The position numbers were made by a program, and so were the translations under genes. Shown here piece by piece: positions 30,162 through 38,212 of a stretch of 64,000 nt of DNA (positions are counted from its first letter, which is position 1; every line of letters starts with the position of its first letter). The notes beneath the pieces are model-generated. The model saw only the letters and a program-made list of their open reading frames with translations. It searched no databases and was not told where the DNA came from. Origin of the DNA: Mycobacterium ostraviense (GTDB lineage: Bacteria > Actinomycetota > Actinomycetes > Mycobacteriales > Mycobacteriaceae); assembly GCF_002705925.1 (NCBI RefSeq), contig NZ_NKRE01000001.1, forward strand, positions 3,130,862 through 3,194,861, written 5' to 3'.

Positions 30162-31453
30162 CCGGGTATCTGACCGGCCGGCAAGCCGCCGAAGAGGCAG
30201 GCCCCGACCACCGGCGGTTGTTCGACCACGTCGTCGAACAGTTGGCCGGCCAGTTTCCGGCGGGCCCCGCGATGCCGGTGCTGATTCCCACGGTCGGATT
30301 CGGTGGGCAGAGCGGGGCCGTGCTCGATGACACCATCGCCGAACTGGCCCGGCAGCGGTGTTCGGTGCCGATCTCGGTGGTGTTCATGGTTAACCGGCCG
30401 GCCAGCAGGCCCGCGGACGACACCATGATGCGGGCGCGTGCGGCCATCTCCCGGGCGGGTTCGGCGGCGGTGCGCTTCGGGATCGCCGAGGTGGTGATGC
30501 CTAGCCGGATGGGAGTCGGGGAGCTTCGCCAGCTGATGTTGGACGCGGTGATTCGGGTGCAGCGGCTCGATCCGGCAAGCACCGGTTTTGTCGTCGCCGA
30601 CGATGACCTGGTGGCGATCCCGGCGGGAGTCCTCGAGGAGCTGCGCCAGGCGGTGACCGGACCGGTGCGGGCCGACCTGGCGGCCGGCCCGGTGCTGTTC
30701 GACAGCCGGTGGGCGCCCGCCCCGATGCTGCCGGTGTTCTTCGCCGCCGACGCGCTGCGCGCGCTGCTTGCCGCCAGGTTCATGCGCCGCCACAGCGCCA
30801 CCGGCGCCGATCCGGAACACACCGAGCAGTTTGCGCGCTACGCGGAGTCGATCGCGCTGAGCGGCAACCTGATGGTGCGCGTCTCCGCGCTGGCCGAGGC
30901 CGGCGGGTTCGTCCCGTACAACGAGATCACCGGCGTGCTGCGTGGGGTGCACGCCCTGGGTTCGGCGCGGCTGGTGGGCATTTGGGATTTTCGGCCCGAC
31001 GACGACAATGTCCTGATGGATCTGTATCGCCGCGCGATGCGGATCAGTGCGCGGCGCGCCTTGGCCGCCTACCTGTCCGCGGGCGTGCCGTCGGTCGCGC
31101 AATGGCGGGTGTGCCGCTTCCGATCCTCGCGGGTGGACCCGGTGCGCCTAGCCGAACCTGCCGTGTCCGGCGTCGCCCAACCGATCTCTCGCATGCGCAC
31201 GCATCAGATCAAGGCGTTGTCCGAAGAGCTGACCGGTGTGCTGTCTGCTACGCTGCGCTACTTCCCTCCGGTCGCCGAAGTAATCACGGATTGCCTTGAA
31301 GCGCTAGGGCTTTCGGCTGGATCGGTGTCGATCAGCTTGGGCGGGCACGCGACGGATACCACGGTCCGGGTCAAGTGCGTGTCAGGCTTGCTGGACCGGA
31401 TTCGGGAGGTGCAGGAAATCAGCACGCCCGGATGCCGCGCAAGGAGCAGCTGA
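30158..31453 (+). CDS. Unrecognised protein with glycosyltransferase GT-A-like features
   Basis: 431 aa, no signal peptide. I do not recognise a named family. The N-terminal 250 residues look like a GT-A glycosyltransferase: a beta strand M-P-V-L-I-P-T-V-G-F-G-G, a turn of helices and strands, then T-G-F-V-V-A-D-D-D-L-V-A with an Asp triplet at residues 148-150 placed like a DXD metal site, then G-N-L-M-V-R-V-S-A-L-A-E-A-G-G-F. The remainder is helical and ends with a beta-rich piece. It is translationally coupled to the formamidase-like gene and so shares its copper-type promoter. Sugar or cyclitol transfer is a hypothesis. Confidence 0.6.
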   Translation: MTGYLTGRQAAEEAGPDHRRLFDHVVEQLAGQFPAGPAMPVLIPTVGFGGQSGAVLDDTIAELARQRCSVPISVVFMVNRPASRPADDTMMRARAAISRAGSAAVRFGIAEVVMPSRMGVGELRQLMLDAVIRVQRLDPASTGFVVADDDLVAIPAGVLEELRQAVTGPVRADLAAGPVLFDSRWAPAPMLPVFFAADALRALLAARFMRRHSATGADPEHTEQFARYAESIALSGNLMVRVSALAEAGGFVPYNEITGVLRGVHALGSARLVGIWDFRPDDDNVLMDLYRRAMRISARRALAAYLSAGVPSVAQWRVCRFRSSRVDPVRLAEPAVSGVAQPISRMRTHQIKALSEELTGVLSATLRYFPPVAEVITDCLEALGLSAGSVSISLGGHATDTTVRVKCVSGLLDRIREVQEISTPGCRARSS

Positions 31454-31512
31454 GACAGATGGCGGGCACGCCCGCCAGGCCCGGGGGTGATCCCGGATTC
31501 GGGTCCGCATTG

Positions 31513-32763
31513 TCATCGGCACATGCCCGCCGGCAGCGCGCCCTCGAGGGCTTTCAGGGTGGGTTCGAGGACCGGCAAATTGGGCAGGTGGCTGGCCGCC
31601 GGGCCGGGATCCTTCAACCCGGTCGACGTCGACACCAGCACGACGCGCTCATCAGCATCGATCCAGCTCCGCGCGGCCAGCTGCGCAGCGGCGAGTACCG
31701 CCAACACGGACGCGCCTTCTGCGAAAAGTCCTTCGCTCGACGCCAATTCGAGTTGCATGCGAACAATCGCGTCATTGCTTGGTTCGGCAACCGCCGTGCC
31801 GTCGGTGGCCCGGATTGCGTCCAGTCCCTGATAGGTCGCGACCCGCGTAGCGACCGAGAATGCAGTCGAGGGCCGAGTGGGAACGGTCGGCTGCTTTCCC
31901 GGTGGGGATTGCAGCCCGCGGGCATAGGCGCCAAACGGGTCGACCGCGACCAACCTGGGCATGCGGGTGCTAAGGCCGAGTTCGACGAGGTCGGAAAATC
32001 CCCTGCGAATACCGGCCAATCCGTCACCATAGGCTGTTGGTACGACGACAACGTCGGGCGCTTCCCCGAGTTGGCGCCACAGCTCGTAGGCGATCGTCTT
32101 GTATCCCTCCACACCAAACGGGTTGGAACCGATCGGGGGGGTCACAACCCCGGATATCGGCGTCCAGCCGAACGCCTCGACCGCTTGCCGCAGGACCGAC
32201 CACCGGTCCGGGCCATTCTCGTACGCCACGACGCAGGCGCCATAAGCTTGCATCAGGGTGCTCATCTCCCGCGGCACCGACGACACGGTAAGTACCACGC
32301 AGCCAAGCCCGGCCACGGCTGCGTAGGCGGCCACAGCCGCGCCGTGGTTTCCCGTTGAGGAGACGATGACAGTTGAAGCACCGGCCGCCGCTGCCTTGGT
32401 GACGGCGGCCGCCGCCAGCCTGTCCTTGAATGACCACGTAGGATTGCGGGCTTCGTCTTTGAGCATGAGTCTGTGCAGCCCAAGCCGAGGCCCCAGCCGA
32501 TTCAACGGAATTACGGGCGTCTGACCTTCTCCCAAGGTCACCGGAGCATTCTTGGGCGCCAAAGGCAGCAGATCACGGAATCCGAAGATGCCTGGCTGAG
32601 ACGCCTCGGACGGCAAACAGCCAGCCGTCAGCGCGTATGCGGGGGTGAGATTCACGCCCACGTCGCCGCGGGCGCAACGGGAACAGCCGAACGGTGCTCG
32701 GTCTTCTGGTGCTACCTCCCCGCACCGGGGACAACGGAGAAATCCGAGATAGCGCGCGCTCAT
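31513..32763 (-). CDS. Threonine-synthase-like PLP enzyme
   Basis: 416-aa fold-type II PLP enzyme. Residues 11-30 form a zinc ribbon (C-P-R-C-G and C-S-R-C). The PLP lysine is Lys113 in N-P-T-W-S-F-K-D-R, and S-S-T-G-N-H-G-A-A-V-A-A-Y is the phosphate and substrate loop. The layout is that of archaeal/actinobacterial threonine synthase and its cysteate-synthase-like relatives. A housekeeping threonine synthase is expected elsewhere (in the hom-thrC-thrB operon), so this copy may use another substrate such as O-phosphoserine. It converges on the GT-A-like gene (60 bp between stops) and faces away from lpqS-cysK2. Confidence 0.8.
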   Translation of the reverse strand: MSARYLGFLRCPRCGEVAPEDRAPFGCSRCARGDVGVNLTPAYALTAGCLPSEASQPGIFGFRDLLPLAPKNAPVTLGEGQTPVIPLNRLGPRLGLHRLMLKDEARNPTWSFKDRLAAAAVTKAAAAGASTVIVSSTGNHGAAVAAYAAVAGLGCVVLTVSSVPREMSTLMQAYGACVVAYENGPDRWSVLRQAVEAFGWTPISGVVTPPIGSNPFGVEGYKTIAYELWRQLGEAPDVVVVPTAYGDGLAGIRRGFSDLVELGLSTRMPRLVAVDPFGAYARGLQSPPGKQPTVPTRPSTAFSVATRVATYQGLDAIRATDGTAVAEPSNDAIVRMQLELASSEGLFAEGASVLAVLAAAQLAARSWIDADERVVLVSTSTGLKDPGPAASHLPNLPVLEPTLKALEGALPAGMCR

Positions 32764-33079
32764 ATCTATGTCTTCTTACACGGAGGAGCCAAGCTGAGGA
32801 CAGTCGAGGTTGATGTGATCGGTGATGCGAGCAGTCAACGCGCCTGCGGCGTGATCTCGTTGGCCGAGCATCGGTTCGCCTGAGAAACCCGATCTGCTCT
32901 CAATTACCTGCCTTCTGCGCATACTCTGCTATCTGCGATCCATCGTGGCATCGGCAGTCACCTTAGTTTTGCGGGCGCACCAGCTGGGCGCGCGCCGTGC
33001 AGCCGGGAGCCGGGTTGAGCGGCAGGGCGTCGCCGGAACAAACCTGTACTTGCCGTTGGAAAAGCGTTGGGCGCTGCGG
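32764..33079. other. Divergent intergenic region without a clear gene
   Basis: This stretch lies between the threonine-synthase-like gene and lpqS copy 1. A short plus-strand frame ending at 32883 (T-V-E-V-D-V-I-G-D-A-S-S-Q-R-A-C-G-V-I-S-L) looks protein-like but has no recognisable start or family. The rest shows only promoter-like sequence. Confidence 0.4.
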
Positions 33080-33094
33080 TACCGTTAACGGGTA
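33080..33094 (+). promoter_or_regulatory. RicR-type operator, one mismatch, before lpqS copy 1
   Basis: TACCGttaacGGGTA matches TACCC-N5-GGGTA with one changed base and the same spacing. It is followed by GTATAGGAGG. Its last A is also the A of an ATG that opens the lpqS frame, exactly as at the second copy, so the box probably covers the core promoter and that ATG is probably not the real start. Confidence 0.6.
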
Positions 33095-33537
33095 TGGGGT
33101 ATAGGAGGATCTGGGCGGAAGTCCGGCGCCTCGCTGGATGCAGTCGGCTAGGGCCGCGATCCCTCGTCACCGTGGTGGCTGTGGCGGGGATGCTCGCGCT
33201 CGCGGGACACGTCGACATCCTTAGGCCCGTATCCCCGCCATTTCACCCACCGCACCCTTTGGTTTCATCGCTGGGCGTTGAGTCCGTGATCGACATCGAC
33301 CACCCGCACCTGGACAACGGCTCATTGAGCGCACACCACGAGGCGTTCACGGAGGTCGTGGTGCCCAACTCGCCGTCCACGGCCATAGCCGCACTTGGCT
33401 TCGCGGCGGCGATGGTCGTCGTCACAGGTTTGCTGGCCCCACTTGTGGTCCCGGCGGGGCGGGGTCCGCCGGGTGGGTTCGCCGCTGCTTTGACCGGGCA
33501 AGATCTGTTGACCCGGTTCTGTCTTTCTCGTCGCTGA
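33094..33537 (+). CDS. lpqS: LpqS-like membrane protein, copy 1
   Basis: Up to 147 aa with two hydrophobic segments ([11 protein letters not shown], and [14 protein letters not shown]). Several His follow the first segment (P-H-P-L-V, D-H-P-H-L, H-H-E). The C-terminus [14 protein letters not shown] is the hallmark of LpqS, a member of the RicR copper regulon in M. tuberculosis. The start is uncertain: the ATG at 33094 overlaps the operator, and GTGs at 33172/33175 are alternatives; an AGGAGG at 33103-33108 has no standard in-frame start close behind it. cysK2 follows, as in M. tuberculosis Rv0847-Rv0848. Confidence 0.7.
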   Translation: MGYRRIWAEVRRLAGCSRLGPRSLVTVVAVAGMLALAGHVDILRPVSPPFHPPHPLVSSLGVESVIDIDHPHLDNGSLSAHHEAFTEVVVPNSPSTAIAALGFAAAMVVVTGLLAPLVVPAGRGPPGGFAAALTGQDLLTRFCLSRR

Positions 33538-34880
33538 TTGGTCAGCGCCAGGTCGTTGTGCCTTGTCACGACGGCCGGTGGCCGCTGTCCCTGTCGATGG
33601 CCGCGCCTGCGGCCTCACGTTAGAAAGCGACGATCCGATGAACAATCAAATTCCGTCTTTGAAAGCTTTGGACACCCGGGTGCCGTGCAGCGCTCGGGCG
33701 GTGCCGCTGGTGAACCGGCAAGTCAGTGCCGGTCAGTGCCAGCCCGTCTCCGGCGGGTTCCGCCAGCCCGACGCTTTGGTCGGCAACACCCCGGTGTTGC
33801 GGATCTCGGCGCCGTTGACCGCCGCTGACCGCGGCTTTTGGGCCAAACTTGAAGGGTTTAACCCCGGCGGCAGCATGAAGGACCGCCCCGCGGTGCACAT
33901 GGTGGAGCGGGCCCGCGCCCGCGGCGAGTTGCGCCCGGGGGCCCGTATCGTGGAATCCACCAGCGGATCCCTCGGGTTGGGGTTGGCGCTGGCCGGGATG
34001 GTGTATCGGCACCCGGTCACCGTGGTCACCGACCCGGGAATGGAGCCGATTGTGCAGAATATGCTGCGCGCCTACGGCGCCGAGGTCGACTTGGTCACCG
34101 AGCCGCATCCGGTCGGCGGATGGCAACAGGCCCGCAAGGACCGCATCGCGCAGTTGCTGGCCGCTGACTCCGACGCCTGGTGCCCCAACCAGTACAACAA
34201 TCCCGACAATGTCGAGGCCTACCGGCCGTTGGCGCTGGAGTTGCTCGATCAGCTGGGCCGCGTCGATGTGCTGGTGTGCTCGGTGGGCACCGGTGGCCAC
34301 TCGGCCGGGGTGGCGAAGGTGCTGCGGCAGGTTAACCCCGACCTGAAGGTGATCGGTGTGGACACCATCGGTTCGACGATTTTCGGTCAACCGGCGACCA
34401 TGCGGTTGATGCGCGGTTTGGGTTCGAGCATCTATCCCCGCAATGTCGACTACCCGGCCTTTGACGAGGTGCACTGGGTGGCCCCGGCCGAAGCGGTCTG
34501 GGCGGCGCGTGCCTTGGCGGCCACTCACCACGCCAGCGGTGGCTGGAGTGTGGGTGCGGTCGCTTTGGTGGCGGGCTGGGCGGCGCGCACCATGGCGGCG
34601 GACACCAGCATCGCGGCGGTGTTCCCCGATGGTCTGCAACGCTACTTCGACACCATCTACAACGATGACTACTGCCGCGGGCACGGGCTGCTCGACCAGC
34701 TGCCCCCCCACGAGCCGGCCGTCATCGACCACCCGTCGCAACAGGTCGTGCAGTCCTGGACCCGGTGCGCCACCGTCGTCGACCCCACCGGAGCGATGCG
34801 ATGAGGGCGTTGCCTGCGCAGCTGCGCAGCTTCGACCGGCCCAGCCGGATGCTGATGATCAACCAGTTCGGCATCAACAC
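33430..34880 (+). repeat. Duplicated segment, copy A (lpqS 3' end - cysK2 - MFS 5' end)
   Basis: These roughly 1450 bases recur almost identically 3332 bp downstream (36762-38212). They cover the last 36 codons of lpqS, the lpqS-cysK2 spacer, all of cysK2 and the first 27 codons of the MFS gene. Only a few bases differ inside cysK2; more differ around the MFS start. Similarity breaks off sharply at both ends, pointing to recent duplication or gene conversion. Confidence 0.9.
33638..34804 (+). CDS. cysK2: CysK2-type S-sulfocysteine synthase, copy 1
   Basis: 388-aa fold-type II PLP enzyme with the catalytic lysine at about residue 81 in [19 protein letters not shown] and the phosphate loop [10 protein letters not shown]. 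Sequence and context match M. tuberculosis CysK2 (Rv0848), which makes S-sulfocysteine from O-phosphoserine and thiosulfate. Compared with that protein it has an N-terminal extension of about 18 residues. It overlaps the truncated MFS gene by 4 bp (ATGA). Copy 2 differs at only two residues (Met/Thr near 250, Leu/Pro near 332), so both are probably active and differ mainly in promoter. Confidence 0.88.
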   Translation: MNNQIPSLKALDTRVPCSARAVPLVNRQVSAGQCQPVSGGFRQPDALVGNTPVLRISAPLTAADRGFWAKLEGFNPGGSMKDRPAVHMVERARARGELRPGARIVESTSGSLGLGLALAGMVYRHPVTVVTDPGMEPIVQNMLRAYGAEVDLVTEPHPVGGWQQARKDRIAQLLAADSDAWCPNQYNNPDNVEAYRPLALELLDQLGRVDVLVCSVGTGGHSAGVAKVLRQVNPDLKVIGVDTIGSTIFGQPATMRLMRGLGSSIYPRNVDYPAFDEVHWVAPAEAVWAARALAATHHASGGWSVGAVALVAGWAARTMAADTSIAAVFPDGLQRYFDTIYNDDYCRGHGLLDQLPPHEPAVIDHPSQQVVQSWTRCATVVDPTGAMR

Positions 34881-34887
34881 CGGCTTG
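34801..34887 (+). pseudogene. Truncated 5' end of the MFS transporter
   Basis: The ATG overlaps the cysK2 stop and encodes [26 protein letters not shown], the same start as the complete transporter at 38136. Homology ends abruptly after residue 27, where the first membrane helix should begin. The frame then runs through unrelated sequence to 35070. It marks the right edge of duplicated copy A. Confidence 0.85.
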
Positions 34888-35066
34888 AATGCCCAGCCAT
34901 CTCCTCGAGGACGCGAGCATGTCCGCGACACCCGCTCCGCCGCCGGCGAGCGAACCACCAGGGGCGCCGCCCTCGGGTTGCATGACGTCGGGACGGCGCA
35001 ACGCCTACGCAGCGGCATCGAATCGGTGGAAGGACGGCGATACCGGCATGGTTTGCGAGGTGCGGC

Positions 35067-36158
35067 GTGAACGTCGGCCAGCGCGAAATCGGCGCAAGCG
35101 CACGAGCAACGAATCACTGGTCCCGGGGCGAGTTCGAGTACCGAACCGTCACCACCAGTGACGGTGTGGCACTGGCGGTGCGTGATTACGGATCGTCAAC
35201 GGCGGCCCATACGGTCGTGCTACTGCACGGCTTCTGTCTGAACAAAGATTCTTGGGACATACAAATCCGCCACTTGATCCGTCAGTGGGGCAGCAGGATT
35301 CGGATCATCAGCTACGACCATCGTGGTCATGGCGAGTCTTCTGATGCGCCAATGCACACCTACCGCATCGAGCACCTCGCGTCGGATCTCGCTGAGTTGC
35401 TGGTGGCCCTTGGCGTCGCCGGACCGCTCACCCTCGCTGGGCATTCGATGGGCGGTATGACAGCGCTGGCCTATCTGGGCCGACCCGCCGGTCAGCGGCC
35501 TGTTGAACCGCATGCCCTCATCCTTATCGCTAGTGCTGCGGGGAAACTGTGCGAACGGGGATTGGGCCGGCTCCTTGCCAGCCCGGCCGTGCGCCTCCTG
35601 TATGCGTTGGTGCAGCGCGCGCCCCAAAGGGTTGCCGATGAGGCGGTCCGGGTGTTGGCCCGGCCGGTGTGCAGCGCAATGACCAGGTATGCCGGATACG
35701 GCACAGCGGCCGCGGAGACGCTGGTCGCGGTGTCCGCGGGGAGCATCAACGACACCCGGGTGAGAACGAAAGTGGGCTTCCTGCCCGGGCTGAAAGCCTA
35801 TGACCACTACCGGACGCTGGGTTCTGTGTATGCCAAGACAACCATCATCAGCGGCGGGGCGGACCGATTCACCCCACCCGCACACGCCCGTGATCTCGCT
35901 GCCGGTATCCGCGATGCCACCCATCTGTACCGCTCCGCCGCGGGGCACATGCTTTTGCATGAGGAACCGCGGTTAGTCACTGAAGCGATCAGCCGCACGA
36001 TCGCATGTTCTAGCGCGACTGTCCACGGCCAGGTGAACGACGTCATTACGCCCGGCCAACGAGCCGGCACCGCCCGGTCGCTGATGAGCCGCACTTCCGT
36101 ACGGCAGACGACCGGTGTCGGTGACCAACCACCGGCCCTTCTTGCCGGCACGGGTTAG
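35067..36158 (+). CDS. Alpha/beta-fold hydrolase
   Basis: 363-aa protein of the alpha/beta hydrolase family. V-V-L-L-H-G-F-C-L forms the oxyanion region, G-H-S-M-G-G (about residues 128-133) holds the nucleophile Ser, G-G-A-D-R-F-T-P supplies the Asp, and A-A-G-H-M-L-L-H-E-E-P the His, so the triad is complete. No signal peptide is seen. The substrate is unknown. The last 50 residues are low in structure and may be an unrelated tail. The GTG start at 35067 has no strong ribosome site. The gene sits between the two copies of the lpqS-cysK2 segment, without a copper-type box of its own. Confidence 0.75.
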   Translation: MNVGQREIGASARATNHWSRGEFEYRTVTTSDGVALAVRDYGSSTAAHTVVLLHGFCLNKDSWDIQIRHLIRQWGSRIRIISYDHRGHGESSDAPMHTYRIEHLASDLAELLVALGVAGPLTLAGHSMGGMTALAYLGRPAGQRPVEPHALILIASAAGKLCERGLGRLLASPAVRLLYALVQRAPQRVADEAVRVLARPVCSAMTRYAGYGTAAAETLVAVSAGSINDTRVRTKVGFLPGLKAYDHYRTLGSVYAKTTIISGGADRFTPPAHARDLAAGIRDATHLYRSAAGHMLLHEEPRLVTEAISRTIACSSATVHGQVNDVITPGQRAGTARSLMSRTSVRQTTGVGDQPPALLAGTG

Positions 36159-36324
36159 GGTTTCGGAGTGCTGGGTGTGATCACACTGCCAGGTGCTCAT
36201 CCGATCGTGCAGTTGGGAACACGTGAATCCGGGCGGTGTTCAGCCCGTGCCGATGGCACGCGGTCGCGATGGGTTGCGCAAACCGATGGCTTGTCGGCAC
36301 CTTGCCGAAACATCCGTTTCCTAC

Positions 36325-36339
36325 TACCCTGTGGGGGTA
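36325..36339 (+). promoter_or_regulatory. RicR-type operator before lpqS copy 2
   Basis: TACCCtgtggGGGTA is a perfect 5-bp-arm palindrome with a 5-bp centre. It lies outside the duplicated segment, so copy 1 and copy 2 have independently placed but equivalent boxes. Its last A begins an ATG in the lpqS frame, as in copy 1. Confidence 0.75.
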
Positions 36340-36434
36340 TGGGGATGTCGGCGAAGGCGGATGGCCGCCACGTGCTGTCTGGACGCCCGTCCCATCCAGC
36401 AGACCCTCACTCACGCTGGTATCGATCAGGCACC

Positions 36435-36869
36435 GTGAGCTTGCAGGACGCGGGGCGACCGCAGCGGTGGCGATCCACCGCCACCGCGGTTGCGGCTGTC
36501 GCCACGATGGTCGTGATGTGGGTGCTAGTCATCGGCGCGCATTCCGAACTGCGGTCCGAACCCCCGGCGTCTCATCCGGCGCACGCTTTGGTTTCATCGC
36601 TGGGCGGTGAATTCGCGGTCAATATCGGTCACTCTCACCTCGAGAACCGCTCCTCAAGTGCACACCACCACGAAGCGATCACCGCCGCGGTGCTGCCGGG
36701 TTCGCCCGGTACCACGTTTGCTGCCTTGGGTTTCGTGGTGGCGGCGGTTGCTGCCGTCGGGTTGCTGGCCCCACTTGTGGTCCCGGCGGGGCGGGGTCCG
36801 CCGGGTGGGTTCGCCGCTGCTTTGACCGGGCAAGATCTGTTGACCCGGTTCTGTCTTTCTCGTCGCTGA
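36435..36869 (+). CDS. lpqS: LpqS-like membrane protein, copy 2
   Basis: 144 aa from the GTG at 36435, which has TCAGG 4 nt upstream; the frame is open upstream to 36168, including the ATG at 36339 that overlaps the operator. An N-terminal hydrophobic segment ([11 protein letters not shown]) is followed by a His-rich stretch with S-H-P-A-H, G-H-S-H-L and S-A-H-H-H-E, then a second hydrophobic segment and the LpqS end [14 protein letters not shown]. The last 36 codons are identical to copy 1; the front half differs, although the layout is the same. The His clusters could bind copper. Confidence 0.75.
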   Translation: MSLQDAGRPQRWRSTATAVAAVATMVVMWVLVIGAHSELRSEPPASHPAHALVSSLGGEFAVNIGHSHLENRSSSAHHHEAITAAVLPGSPGTTFAALGFVVAAVAAVGLLAPLVVPAGRGPPGGFAAALTGQDLLTRFCLSRR

Positions 36870-38212
36870 TTGGTCAGCGCCAGGTCGTTGTGCCTTGTCA
36901 CGACGGCCGGTGGCCGCTGTCCCTGTCGATGGCCGCGCCTGCGGCCTCACGTTAGAAAGCGACGATCCGATGAACAATCAAATTCCGTCTTTGAAAGCTT
37001 TGGACACCCGGGTGCCGTGCAGCGCTCGGGCGGTGCCGTTGGTGAACCGGCAAGTCAGTGCCGGTCAGTGCCAGCCCGTCTCCGGCGGGTTCCGCCAGCC
37101 CGACGCTTTGGTCGGCAACACCCCGGTGTTGCGGATCTCGGCGCCGTTGACCGCCGCTGACCGCGGCTTTTGGGCCAAACTTGAAGGGTTTAACCCCGGC
37201 GGCAGCATGAAGGACCGCCCCGCGGTGCACATGGTGGAGCGGGCCCGCGCCCGCGGCGAGTTGCGCCCGGGGGCCCGTATCGTGGAATCCACCAGCGGAT
37301 CCCTCGGGTTGGGGTTGGCGCTGGCCGGGATGGTGTATCGGCACCCGGTCACCGTGGTCACCGACCCGGGAATGGAGCCGATTGTGCAGAATATGCTGCG
37401 CGCCTACGGCGCCGAGGTCGACTTGGTCACCGAGCCGCATCCGGTCGGCGGATGGCAACAGGCCCGCAAGGACCGCATCGCGCAGTTGCTGGCCGCTGAC
37501 TCCGACGCCTGGTGCCCCAACCAGTACAACAATCCCGACAATGTCGAGGCCTACCGGCCGTTGGCGCTGGAGTTGCTCGATCAGCTGGGCCGCGTCGATG
37601 TGCTGGTGTGCTCGGTGGGCACCGGTGGCCACTCGGCCGGGGTGGCGAAGGTGCTGCGGCAGGTTAACCCCGACCTGAAGGTGATCGGTGTGGACACCAT
37701 CGGTTCGACGATTTTCGGTCAACCGGCGACCACTCGGTTGATGCGCGGTTTGGGTTCGAGCATCTATCCCCGCAATGTCGACTACCCGGCCTTTGACGAG
37801 GTGCACTGGGTGGCCCCGGCCGAAGCGGTCTGGGCGGCGCGTGCCTTGGCGGCCACTCACCACGCCAGCGGTGGCTGGAGTGTGGGTGCGGTCGCTTTGG
37901 TGGCGGGCTGGGCGGCGCGCACCATGGCGGCGGACACCAGCATCGCGGCGGTGTTCCCCGATGGTCCGCAACGCTACTTCGACACCATCTACAACGATGA
38001 CTACTGCCGCGGGCACGGGCTGCTCGACCAGCTGCCCCCCCACGAGCCGGCCGTCATCGACCACCCGTCGCAACAGGTCGTGCAGTCCTGGACCCGGTGC
38101 GCCACCGTCGTCGACCCCACCGGAGCGATGCGTTAATGGCGTTGCTTGCGCAATTCCGCAGCTTCGACCGGCCCAGCCGGATGCTGATGATCAACCAGTT
38201 CGGCATCAACAT
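36762..38212 (+). repeat. Duplicated segment, copy B
   Basis: Partner of 33430-34880 at a constant offset of 3332 bp. Here the downstream MFS gene is complete, so this copy is probably the ancestral arrangement. Two near-identical direct repeats of this size are prone to recombination that would delete the hydrolase and one cysK2 copy. Confidence 0.9.
36970..38136 (+). CDS. cysK2: CysK2-type S-sulfocysteine synthase, copy 2
   Basis: Same 388-aa enzyme as copy 1, with the PLP lysine in G-G-S-M-K-D-R-P and both differing residues in the form found in M. tuberculosis CysK2 (Thr in P-A-T-T-R-L and Pro in D-G-P-Q-R-Y), so this looks like the more conserved copy. The TAA stop shares its last A with the ATG of the intact MFS gene, so the two are coupled. 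The order lpqS-cysK2-MFS equals Rv0847-Rv0848-Rv0849. Confidence 0.9.
   Translation: MNNQIPSLKALDTRVPCSARAVPLVNRQVSAGQCQPVSGGFRQPDALVGNTPVLRISAPLTAADRGFWAKLEGFNPGGSMKDRPAVHMVERARARGELRPGARIVESTSGSLGLGLALAGMVYRHPVTVVTDPGMEPIVQNMLRAYGAEVDLVTEPHPVGGWQQARKDRIAQLLAADSDAWCPNQYNNPDNVEAYRPLALELLDQLGRVDVLVCSVGTGGHSAGVAKVLRQVNPDLKVIGVDTIGSTIFGQPATTRLMRGLGSSIYPRNVDYPAFDEVHWVAPAEAVWAARALAATHHASGGWSVGAVALVAGWAARTMAADTSIAAVFPDGPQRYFDTIYNDDYCRGHGLLDQLPPHEPAVIDHPSQQVVQSWTRCATVVDPTGAMR

Noticed and set aside
34889..35161. Small Pro-rich frame between the truncated MFS gene and the hydrolase
   Set aside because: It has no ribosome site, overlaps the hydrolase start, and reads as low-complexity sequence; I also checked it as a metallothionein (MymT) and it lacks the Cys pattern.
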